A DNA stretch of 27,739 nucleotides from Paulinella micropora (Eukaryota > Cercozoa > Imbricatea > Euglyphida): the NCBI GenBank assembly GCA_009731375.1, contig BJOX01000173.1, forward strand, positions 450,958-478,696, in the 5' to 3' direction. A model generated the notes under the pieces. It did no database searches. It worked only from the letters and a program-made list of their open reading frames with translations, and was not told where the DNA came from. Position 1 is the first letter of the stretch. The number at the start of each line of letters is the position of its first letter. Positions 1 to 11,026 of the stretch are shown here, piece by piece. The position numbers and the translations under genes are program-made.

Positions 1-52
<52 letters not shown>
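1..52 (+). repeat. (TAC)n microsatellite, cut by window start
   Basis: Uninterrupted TAC trinucleotides run straight into the conserved cassette core. The true left end lies outside the window. Confidence 0.98.
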
Positions 53-255
53 GGCCTAGGCCTTCGGTTTAATGAAGTTAACAATTTAACCTCTGGTCGA
101 TCCATACAAATCGTTAGCCCAAGAGCTATTGATTTAACTAGATGGTGACCTACGTCTCAAGTTATTAAAGATAATGAGAAATTATTAAAATATTAAAGTA
201 TTAAAATAAAATGACTTAGATTAAAAATATTAAAATAAAATAAAATAATAATAGT
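51..255 (+). repeat. Cassette copy A: TAC-linked conserved core plus AT-rich tail
   Basis: The core (about 51-168) starts with TAGGCCTAGGCCTTCGG and includes CCATACAAATCGTTAG and AACTAGATGGTGACCTAC. It is followed by an AT-rich tail of TTAAAATAAAA-type words. The same core recurs at 4181 and 5874 in this orientation and at 26095-26006 inverted, each time beside a TAC/TAG tract. It codes for nothing I can see. It could be a SINE-like element or the 3' end of a larger repeat whose tail generates the microsatellite; the family is not recognised. Confidence 0.8.
212..247 (+). repeat. 36-bp direct repeat, left copy
   Basis: Begins TGACTTAGATTAAAAATA and is identical over 36 bp to 4023-4058. It lies between cassette A and the gap that precedes LINE copy 1. 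It is either a long target-site duplication of the LINE or a repeated part of the cassette tail. Confidence 0.8.
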
Positions 256-827
256 NNNNNNNNNNNNNNNNNNNNNNNNNNNNNNNNNNNNNNNNNNNNN
301 NNNNNNNNNNNNNNNNNNNNNNNNNNNNNNNNNNNNNNNNNNNNNNNNNNNNNNNNNNNNNNNNNNNNNNNNNNNNNNNNNNNNNNNNNNNNNNNNNNNN
401 NNNNNNNNNNNNNNNNNNNNNNNNNNNNNNNNNNNNNNNNNNNNNNNNNNNNNNNNNNNNNNNNNNNNNNNNNNNNNNNNNNNNNNNNNNNNNNNNNNNN
501 NNNNNNNNNNNNNNNNNNNNNNNNNNNNNNNNNNNNNNNNNNNNNNNNNNNNNNNNNNNNNNNNNNNNNNNNNNNNNNNNNNNNNNNNNNNNNNNNNNNN
601 NNNNNNNNNNNNNNNNNNNNNNNNNNNNNNNNNNNNNNNNNNNNNNNNNNNNNNNNNNNNNNNNNNNNNNNNNNNNNNNNNNNNNNNNNNNNNNNNNNNN
701 NNNNNNNNNNNNNNNNNNNNNNNNNNNNNNNNNNNNNNNNNNNNNNNNNNNNNNNNNNNNNNNNNNNNNNNNNNNNNNNNNNNNNNNNNNNNNNNNNNNN
801 NNNNNNNNNNNNNNNNNNNNNNNNNNN
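256..827. other. Assembly gap (572 N)
   Basis: A run of N between the AT-rich tail of cassette A and the TA-rich tail of LINE copy 1. Its real content and length are unknown. Confidence 1.
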
Positions 828-875
828 TATATATATGTATATATATGTTGAAAGAGTTATATTCTCACTCAGTAC

Positions 876-914
<39 letters not shown>

Positions 915-950
915 GTTGAAAGTGTTATATTCTCACTCAGTACTATATAT
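828..950. repeat. (TA)n with a duplicated motif at the 3' end of LINE copy 1
   Basis: TA dinucleotides enclose two near-identical copies of a motif beginning GTTGAAAG and ending CTCACTCAGTAC (about 846-880 and 914-944). The block lies directly beyond the conserved 3' end of the minus-strand LINE. A related block with TATTAAAGTCCTAGTCAG lies in the same place beside LINE copy 2 (4560-4600), so it is probably part of the LINE tail or its preferred target. Confidence 0.75.
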
Positions 951-3900
951 AACGGTGGCACTCGCAAAAGCTGGTAGACACGACTCCCCAAGGGGGTTTG
1001 GCCAACCACACTCCGGCTTAGGATGTGATCAACGCTGAACTTGTCCCACACTCAGGTATCATCTGATGATGAGGTGTCCAACGCCCTCTTTAGGCCCGTA
1101 GGCAGTGTCAGGATTCTTGCATCCTTAAGAGATATGCTTTGAGTTCCTTTTTGAATTCTGCTTTGTATGAGATATCTCTTAGGTGCTCTGGCAGCTTATC
1201 CCATTGTGCTTGTGCTGCTCTGCTGTATTGACCCGTCGTTGAGTCGTTGTACATGTGTTTCTTTGATGACCGCCTAGTGTTGTAGTTATGAACAGCTGTG
1301 ATTGGTCGGATATTGTTGTAGTGAAGGGGAAGGAAAGCCTTGAAGGCTGGGCAAATAAGGGAGTGTGCATCCATGCATACGCTATATTTATACATGTTAA
1401 GTATGTTGAGTAAGCGTAGTTTGGCAAAAAGAGGCTTGGTAGGTGTTCTCCATGATTTGAGACATATCAGACGGACTATACGTTTTTGGATGATAATGAG
1501 TGGATGTATAATGGTGTTGTAGTCATCAGATCCCCATATAGAGATACCATACATAAGTAGGGGGTATACATGTGCATAGTAAAGTTGGAGGAGGATGTGA
1601 GTGGGAAGTAGGCTGTTCACATAACGAAACATTTGGACGAATGGTTGAAGGCGGAATATAATAGATTGTATATGTTCACGGAAGGACAGGTTGCTTTGGA
1701 TGATTGTACCTAATACTTTTACCTTTCGTTCTTGTTGGAGCCTCTTGCCGTCGATAGTCAAGTCGAGCTGCACCTTCTGTTCGTGCTTGTGGAAGATAGT
1801 GTAGGTGGTTTTGGTGGGGTTGGGTACTAGGTTATGTCTGTAGAAATAGTGGACAAGGTTCGTTGTATCAGTTTGTGCTTGCTCTTGGAGTTGTTCTTTA
1901 TTCTTAGCAGCAATGATAAGTGTGGTGTCATCTGCGTATGCAAAGACTGTCCCGTGTGTTAGTGAAAGTATAATATCATTGATGTATAGAATGAAGAGCG
2001 TTGTTGAGAGTGTGCTACCTTGCGGGATCCCATGTGTGATCTTGCGTGGATAAGAACGAGCATATTGGGTAAATACTGTTTGGTATCGTTTTGTGAGGTA
2101 TGATTTAAAAAAGGTAGTGGTGTTATCGCTAAAATTTATATTATTTCGTAGTTTATGGATCAGTGTTTCATGATCTATAGTGTCATAGGCTTTCGATAGG
2201 TCAATAAATAGAGCAAGTACATACCTTCCTGGGCCTTTGAGGTTTTGGATGTGATTTAAGATGGTTTGTGTAGTGATTGTTGTGTTCGAGTGTGGTCGGA
2301 AGGCGTATTGAGTTCGGGAGAGGATGTCGTACCTGGTAAGGTGGGCCATCAGTTGCTTGTTGAGTATAGTGTCAAAGACCTTAGCAATAATCGGCAGTAG
2401 CGAGATAGGTCTGTAATTCTCAGGCAGCGTTCTATCTTTAGCTTTATATATTTCAATAACTTTAGTTATTTTTAGTGCATCAGGGTATTGGTTATGTTCT
2501 ATAGCTTTATTAAAGAGCGTTGTTAATATCGGGGCAATGTACTTTGTAAGGTCTTGCATGATGGCTGGTTTTATTTTGTTTATATCTTCTGCTTTGTTTC
2601 TGTTAATTGCTTTCAGTGTATCAACTACATCATCCTGCAAAATGCGTTTGAGTGTAAAGGGAGGCAGTTTTCTCTGTGTTAGGTCTATTTCCTCTTCTCT
2701 GACTTTATGTTCTTGGGGGATTTGGGCACTGACCTTGGAGCCGACCGTCGTGTAGTGTCTGTTGAGTGCATTGGCAATACCTTTGGGGTCGGTGATTACC
2801 TTATCATCTACGCGGAGTTGGGTGGGCGAGGTCTTCAGACCTTGTGTCTGTGGGATCAGCTTTCTCAACGCATTCATACGTTTTTTTGGATCGTGACTTA
2901 GTTTTTCCATTAAGGTAGTCATGTATGCTTTCTTAGCTTTCCAAATCTCTCTATTAGTTTTTTTTCTATGCTTATTATACTTAGTTCTATTACTTTTAAC
3001 TGGGCATGCTATTTTTATTTCATACAGTTCTCTTTGTTTCTTAATCATAGCTCTAATTTCATTATTGCACCATGGTTTCCATTTTCGTTTCTTTACACGC
3101 TTTTCATACTTTTCTACCACTGCCTTAATAGCTGTATGTATTTTATTTATATAATTATTAGGAGTATCGTTATTTAGTTCTGGGTCAAGAACTTGCTTAA
3201 GTTCATAAATTATTTCTTCTGTTATTATTTCCTTCTTGTCTTCATATCTCTTATTACTTAGGATTTTATTATTATTTTTCTTATGTGTGATTGGGGTGTG
3301 AAAGATAGCATAGATGGGGTGGTGATCAGAGATGCATGTAGGTAAGACATCAGATGTGATATCGCAGGTGAGTGTCGTTAATATAACATCAAGCAATGTA
3401 TGGGTCTTTGCTTTGCGGGTGGGATTTTTGATTGTGGTGAAGAGGTTGTTGATTGCAAGGAAGTCACATACCTGTTTTGTAGGGCGCAAGAGATCAAGGT
3501 TAAGGTCACCAACAATCGTGATGCTGGTGTGTGGGGAGGCAGAGAGGATACCTTGCATGTAGTTTTGGAGCTCTTGGAAGAAAGCGCAGTCGTAGGATTG
3601 TGAGAGTGGTCTTTTGTAGATATGGAATATGGTGTGGATTGGATTATTTTTATGTTCTGTGCTGTGTATCTGCATGATTACGCCAGAGGCTTTTGAGATT
3701 TTAGATTCAGAGATTGTGATGTGCATATCGTTTTTATAGTAGACCGACACATCTGTGGTATGATAGGATGTGTATGTTGGGATTGGGAAGTGAGTGTGTG
3801 GTGTACCTGGTGTTATTTTGGATTCCGTAAGTGATATAATGTCTGGGATGAAGTGAGTGCAGTCAGGGTTGGATAGATGGTTAAGTAGGGTTTGGTGGCT

Positions 3901-4022
3901 TCCTGTTATACCACGGATATTCGTATGATATATAGAGAAGTGTTTGTTTACCTTGGGGGGAAGAGATGTGAGGTGTGGGTGTATGATTTGTGCTGGTGGG
4001 TGTGATGGTGCATTGTTGCAAT
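951..4022 (-). mobile_element. Non-LTR retrotransposon (LINE), copy 1, lacking its 5' end
   Basis: The element reads right to left. The conserved 3' untranslated part is 951-1107 and the endonuclease/reverse transcriptase frame lies upstream of it. The 3' boundary (AACGGTGG on the plus strand) is shared with copy 2 at 4601. Homology to a LINE frame stops near 4022. No ORF1 is present, so the copy is 5'-truncated, as is usual for target-primed reverse transcription. Identical 36-bp repeats at 212-247 and 4023-4058 flank the element together with the assembly gap and may be the target-site duplication. Confidence 0.93.

Positions 4023-4023
<1 letters not shown>
1108..4023 (-). CDS. LINE ORF2: APE-type endonuclease plus reverse transcriptase, 5' partial
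   Basis: This protein would nick the target and copy the LINE RNA onto the nick. The frame is open for 971 codons from 4023 to a TGA at 1110-1108. The first possible start (GTG at 3750) lies inside the endonuclease, so it is not the true start. Reading upstream of it restores the endonuclease N-terminus, with Asn in HTNIRG (about residue 35) and Glu in SLTES (about 67). GDLNLD and SDHHP follow, so the four signature segments are present. The reverse transcriptase has motif A (FIDLSKAYD), motif B (HGIPQGSTLS) and the catalytic AYADD (about 695). The C-terminal third has the YGISIWG and IQKRIVRLI segments usual in Jockey/CR1-type elements. No stop or frameshift interrupts it. The original start codon and ORF1 are missing. 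The clade call is from motif style only. Confidence 0.93.
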
Positions 4024-4600
<577 letters not shown>

Positions 4601-5605
4601 AACGGTGGCGCTCACAAAAGCTGGAAGACACGAGGTGACTCCGGTTTGGCCAACCACACTCCGGCTTAGGATGTGATCAACGCTGAACTTGTCCCACACT
4701 CAGGTATCATCTGATGATGATGTGTCCAACGCCCTCTTTAGGCCCGTAGGCAGTGTCATGATTGCTGCAGCTGTAAGAGATACGCCTTGAGTTCAGTTTT
4801 GAATTCAGCTTTGTAAGAGATATCTCTCAAATGTCCTGGTAGCTTATCCCATTGTTCTTGTGCGGCTCTGCTGTACTGACCAGTCTTAGAGTCGTTGTAC
4901 ATATGTTTCCTTGATGATCGCCTAGTGTTGTAGTTATGAACAGCTTTGATTGGTCGGATGTTGTTGTAATGGAGGGGAAGAAAAGCCTTGAAGGCTGGGT
5001 AAATAAGGGAGTGTGCATCCATGCATACGCTATATTTATACATGTTAAGTATGTTGAGTAGGCGTAGTTTGGCAAAAAGTGGTTTGGTAGGTGTTCTCCA
5101 TGATTTGAGGCAGATCAGACGGACTATGCGTTTTTGGATGATGATAAGTGGATGTATAATGGTGTTGTATTTATCAGATCCCCATATAGAGATACCATAC
5201 ATAAGTAGGGGGTATACATGTGCATAGTAGAGTTGGAGGAGGATATGGGTGGGGAGAAGGCTGTTCACATAGCGAAACATTTGGACAAACGGTTGAAGAC
5301 GGACGACAATAGATTGTACATGTTCACGGAAGGATAGGTTGCTTTGGATGATTGTACCCAATACTTTTACCTTTCGTTCTTGTTGGAGCTTCTTGCCGTC
5401 GATAGTCAAGTCGAGCTGCACCTTCTGTTCATGCTTGTGGAAAATGGTGTAGGTGGTTTTGGTGGGGTTGGGTACTAGGTTATGTCTGTGGAAGTAGCGG
5501 ACAAGGTTAGTTGTATCAGTTTGTGCTTGTTCTTGGAGTTGCTCTTTATTCTTAGCAGCAATGATGAGTGTGGTGTCATCTGCATATGCAAAGATTTTCC
5601 CTGTT
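4601..5605 (-). mobile_element. LINE copy 2, 5'-truncated
   Basis: Same family as copy 1: the 3' untranslated part (4601-4755) and coding part match it closely, with mostly synonymous or conservative differences. Homology ends near 5600, inside the reverse transcriptase just before the catalytic motif. The element is therefore a roughly 1-kb dead-on-arrival copy. Confidence 0.93.
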
Positions 5606-5610
5606 TTTTC
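4756..5610 (-). pseudogene. Truncated LINE ORF2 (reverse transcriptase C-terminal part)
   Basis: The open frame runs 284 codons from 5610 to a TGA at 4758-4756. It begins just before FAYADDTTL, so it keeps the catalytic motif and thumb/C-terminal region but has lost the endonuclease and fingers/palm motifs A and B. The first start-like codon (GTG at 5421) lies downstream of the catalytic motif. The product cannot be an active reverse transcriptase. The intact frame suggests recent insertion. Confidence 0.9.
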
Positions 5611-5662
5611 TTATTCAGCCAACGGGAAAAACGATAAAAATAACCCGATAATGATGCAGAGT

Positions 5663-5873
<211 letters not shown>

Positions 5874-5875
<2 letters not shown>

Positions 5876-6246
5876 GGCCTAGGCCTTCGATTTAATGAAG
5901 TTAAGAATTTAACCTCTGGTCATCCATACAAATCGTTAGCTCAAGAGCTATTGATTTAACTAGATGGTGACCTGCTTCTCAAATTATTAAGAATAATGAA
6001 AAAAATAAATTATTAAAATATTAAAATAAAATATATTGAAAGTATTAAGGTAAAATAGAAATAAAATAAAAAATAAAAAAATAAGAAAATAAAAATAAAG
6101 TAAAATAAAATGACGAAAAGGTGTTAAATATATATATTTTATATATATGTATATATATGTATATATATATATATGCACATATATATACACATATATATAT
6201 ATATACAAATATATATATATATATATATAATATACATATATATATG
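5874..6246 (+). repeat. Cassette copy C: conserved core, AT-rich tail and (TA)n
   Basis: The core (5874-5989) has the same TAGGCCTAGGCCTTCGATTT start as copy A and the same internal words. It is followed by AT-rich repeats and (TA)n to 6246. Confidence 0.82.
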
Positions 6247-6248
6247 AA

Positions 6249-6271
6249 GTTAGAGAGAGAGAGAGAGATCC

Positions 6272-6308
<37 letters not shown>

Positions 6309-6319
6309 AGGGAGGGAGG

Positions 6320-6362
<43 letters not shown>
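6249..6362 (+). repeat. (GA)n / (GGGA)n microsatellite
   Basis: Purine-only dinucleotide tract with an embedded GGGA block at about 6301-6324. Confidence 0.98.
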
Positions 6363-6364
<2 letters not shown>

Positions 6365-6513
6365 GGTTAAGATATGGACAAAAGAGCAGGTATAAAGGAA
6401 AAGATAGAGATCCCAACGACCACGAAGAAAAATTAAACGTGGACAAACCGTTTAGGGTTTCTTTCATTGGGGTAATAAAGTCCTGTTATCTATAGCGCTA
6501 ACAATTAGCTATG
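6363..6513. other. Unassigned single-copy-looking segment
   Basis: 150 bp of non-repetitive sequence. It contains TTGGGGTAATAAAGTCCTG, resembling the motif beside LINE copy 2, so it may be eroded cassette or LINE tail. I see no gene in it. Confidence 0.5.
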
Positions 6514-7454
<941 letters not shown>

Positions 7455-7641
7455 TGATGATGATGATGATGGTCGTTAGCCACACACCATCTAATCATCG
7501 GTTTAAGCTATTAAATTCAACAACAACAACAACAACAACAACAACAAGAACAGCGACAACGACGAGGATGATGAGGACGACGACGACGACGACGACGACA
7601 ACAACAACAATAACAACAACAACAACAACAACAACAACAGC

Positions 7642-7673
<32 letters not shown>

Positions 7674-7676
7674 CGG

Positions 7677-7738
<62 letters not shown>

Positions 7739-7753
7739 GTACTACTACTACTA
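7455..7753 (+). repeat. (TGA)n, (AAC)n, (GAC)n and (TAC)n tracts upstream of the SLX1 gene
   Basis: Short TGA tract, about 45 bp of unique sequence (7472-7518), AAC repeats with an embedded GAC run at about 7578-7598, then TAC again. If the gene's promoter is close to its first exon, it lies in or next to this block. I see no clear TATA box. Confidence 0.9.
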
Positions 7754-7826
7754 CTTTACTAACTCATGCTCCTCTCACTTCCATTGCTTCTCTACTGTCA
7801 CACCTCACGGCGTGTTATCCCAGGCT
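7754..7826 (+). promoter_or_regulatory. Probable SLX1 5' leader with an overlapping upstream ORF
   Basis: 73 bp of non-repetitive pyrimidine-rich sequence separate the TAC tract from the predicted start codon. An upstream ATG at 7766 opens a 25-codon frame ending at TAA 7841-7843. It overlaps the main start at 7827 in another frame and could reduce translation. The transcript start is unknown, so whether this ATG is transcribed is inference. Confidence 0.45.
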
Positions 7827-7914
7827 ATGCCCAAGGCCTCTAACAAACCCGTTCGCGTGTTTTTCTCTTACCTGTTGGAGTCCCAGAGCAAGTTGTGTCG
7901 CAAAAGGACCTATG
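7827..7914 (+). CDS. SLX1: SLX1 exon 1
   Basis: ATG at 7827 is the only in-frame ATG; the frame stays open upstream without another. It encodes residues 1-29 with [10 protein letters not shown], the first GIY-YIG strand, and ends TAT-G before donor GTATAT. The split codon completes the V of YVG in exon 2. Confidence 0.9.
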
Positions 7915-8140
7915 GTATATGTATCCATGCATGTATGTATGTATGTATGTATGTATGTATGTATGTATGTATGCATGTATGTATGTATGTATGTATGTAC
8001 ATACGTACGTACGTACGTACGTGTACGTACGTACGTATGTATGTATGTATGTATGTATGTATGTATGTATGTACGTATGTATGTATGTATGTATGTATGT
8101 ATGTATGTATGTATGCATGCATGCATGTATGTATGTATGC

Positions 8141-8173
<33 letters not shown>

Positions 8174-8378
8174 TGTATGCATGTATGTATGCATGTATGT
8201 ATGTATGTATGCATGTATGTATGTATGCAGGCAGGCATGCATGTATGCATGTATGCATGCATGCATGTATTTATGTATGTATGTATGTATGTATGAATTT
8301 ATGTATGAATGTATGTATTATGTATGTTAGTGGGTTTCACTGTCAACCCACTGCGTCGCCTGCGCCAGGTTAGTAATA

Positions 8379-8417
<39 letters not shown>

Positions 8418-8511
8418 CTAACCTACTTACTTACTTACCTACTTACGTACTTACTTGCCTACTTATTCTCATACGTCAACCCACTGCGTCGCCTGCGCCA
8501 GGTTAGTAATA

Positions 8512-8554
<43 letters not shown>

Positions 8555-8648
8555 CTAACCTACTTACTTACTTACCTACTTACGTACTTACTTGCCTACT
8601 TATTCTCATACGTCAACCCACTGCGTCGCCTGCGCCAGGTTAGTAATA

Positions 8649-8691
<43 letters not shown>

Positions 8692-8785
8692 CTAACCTAC
8701 TTACTTACTTACCTACTTACGTACTTACTTGCCTACTTATTCTCATACGTCAACCCACTGCGTCGCCTGCGCCAGGTTAGTAATA

Positions 8786-8828
<43 letters not shown>

Positions 8829-9048
8829 CTAACCTACTTACTTACTTACCTACTTACGTACTTACTTGCCTACTTATTCTCATACGTCAACCCACTGCGT
8901 CGCCTGCGCCAGGTTAGTAATACTTACTTACTTACTTACTTACTTATTTACCTAACCTCCTACTTACTTACTTACCTACTTACGTACTTACTTGCCTACT
9001 TATTATCATACGTCAACCCACTGCGTCGCCTGCGCCAGGTTAGTAATA

Positions 9049-9087
<39 letters not shown>

Positions 9088-9183
9088 CTAACCTACCTAC
9101 TTACTTACTTACCTACTTACGTACTTACTTGCCTACTTATTCTCATACGTCAACCCACTGCGTCGCCTGCGCCAGGTTAGTAA

Positions 9184-9222
<39 letters not shown>

Positions 9223-9444
9223 CTACTTACCTACTTATATCTTTCAATGTATCCATCTATAGCACAACGGGCTGATCCGGAACGTTGCCAAATACACACA
9301 TACATAAATACGTAGGTAAATGCATGATTGTCGCTCTGCTGGTTTGCTTGCTTGTCGCTTTGTTTGTTTTGCTGACCTGTTAGCACAATGGGCTGATCCA
9401 GAACGGTGCCAAACGCACGCGGCGGGGCCGACCATGTCAGTTTG

Positions 9445-9495
<51 letters not shown>

Positions 9496-9500
9496 CGCTT

Positions 9501-9549
<49 letters not shown>

Positions 9550-10875
9550 ACCTACCTACCTACCTACCTACTTACCTACCTACCCTACCCTACCTACTCA
9601 CCTATCTAGGGCAGGTGGTTGCCACAGTGTACGGCTTTACCGATAAGATCAACGCGTTGCAGTTCGAATGGCACTGGACTCATCCGAAAAAGAGCTTGAA
9701 ACTGCGGTCGCCATGACAGTAATAATAATAACAACAAATCAAGACTGAAGCGTTTTTCAAGTTCGAAAGAGAGCTTGAAGTTACGATCGCAACGACAAGA
9801 ACAACAACAACAACAACAATAACAACAACGACGACAACAACAACAATAACAACAATAACAACAACTGTGGCATTTTTTAATTCGAAAAAGAGCTTGAACC
9901 TGTGATTGCAACAACAACAACAACAACAACAACATCATCATCGTCATCATCATCATCATCAACAACAACAACAACAACAACAACAACAAACAACAGAAAA
10001 ACAAAAAAAGAATAGTAGCGTTTGATTGGAAAAAAAAGAGCGTGAAGCTTGTTACTGATTGCTGGTGACAGAAACCTTTAGAGCTTGAAGCTTGTTACTG
10101 ATTGCTGGTGACAGAAACCTTTTGCCTAAGACTATGAAACAAGGCATAGCAGGGAAGATCCAGGTGGCTCTTCTCTCTTTTTTTTTCTTCTTTCTTTTCT
10201 TCTTTCCTTTTCTTTTCTTTTCTTTTCTTTCTTTTCTTTTCTTTTCTTTTCTTTCTTTCCGTTCCTTTTCTTTCCTTTTTCTTTCCTTTTCTTTCCTTTT
10301 CTTTCTTTTCCTTTCCTTTTCTTTCCTTTCCTTTCTTTTCCTTTTCTTTTCTATTCTATTCTTTTCTATTCTATTCTTTTCTATTCTATTCTTTTCTTTT
10401 CTTTTCTTTCCCCCCCCCCCCCTCTCTCTCTCCCTCCCNNNNNNNNNNNNNNNNNNNNNNNNNNNNNNNNNNNNNNNNNNNNNNNCCCTCTCTCATGCAT
10501 AACACACATAACATAACATAAACGTGTACACGCACAGGTGATGCTACACGTGGAGCTCTGCATACATACATACGTATACTACATACATAACTTAACATAA
10601 CATAACATAACATAACATAACATAACATAACATAACATAACATAACATGACATAACATAACATAATATAATGTAGCATAATATAACATAACATAACATAA
10701 CATAACATAACGTAACATAACATAACGTAACATAACATAACGTAACATAACATAACGTAACATAGCATAACGTAACATAACATAACATAACATAACATAA
10801 CATAACATAACATGAACGCGTACACATGCAGGTAATGCTGCTGATGCTACACGTGGAGCCGTGGGTTCGGTAGAG

Positions 10876-10922
<47 letters not shown>

Positions 10923-10992
10923 CAGACAGACAGACAGACTGACTGACTGACTGACTGACTGACAGACAGACAGACAGACATACATACATACA

Positions 10993-11026
<34 letters not shown>

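Larger units (their letters stand above)
10164..10831 (+). repeat. SLX1 intron 5: (CTTTT)n, assembly gap, (ACATA)n
   Basis: A pyrimidine CTTTT tract (about 10178-10410), a C run, an N gap (10439-10485), then AACAT pentanucleotides (about 10503-10523 and 10580-10813). A partial exon 6 copy lies at 10538-10558. Confidence 0.92.

Noticed and set aside
3748-3750. GTG at 3750 as the LINE ORF2 start
   Set aside because: It lies within the endonuclease domain; the frame continues upstream with conserved motifs.
5930-5985. tRNA-like promoter (box A/B) in the cassette core
   Set aside because: GTTAGCTCAAGAGC looks box A-like, but no acceptable box B follows at the right distance.
7812-8373. Long Met-Tyr-Val-Cys and His-Thr-Tyr-Ile frames on both strands
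   Set aside because: They read through the GTAT repeat of intron 1. Only the first 88 bp after ATG 7827 and 38 bp from 8331 are supported as exons.
8455-9180. Repeated 62-codon frames, or a CRISPR-like array
   Set aside because: They are the 137-bp minisatellite. Unit regularity comes from tandem duplication, spacers are the same simple repeat, and the genome is eukaryotic.
9707-9722. Strong-looking donor ACA/GTAATA (9716/9717) for SLX1 exon 4
   Set aside because: It brings TGA (9713-9715) into frame. The weaker GTCGCC donor at 9707 keeps the frame and phase.
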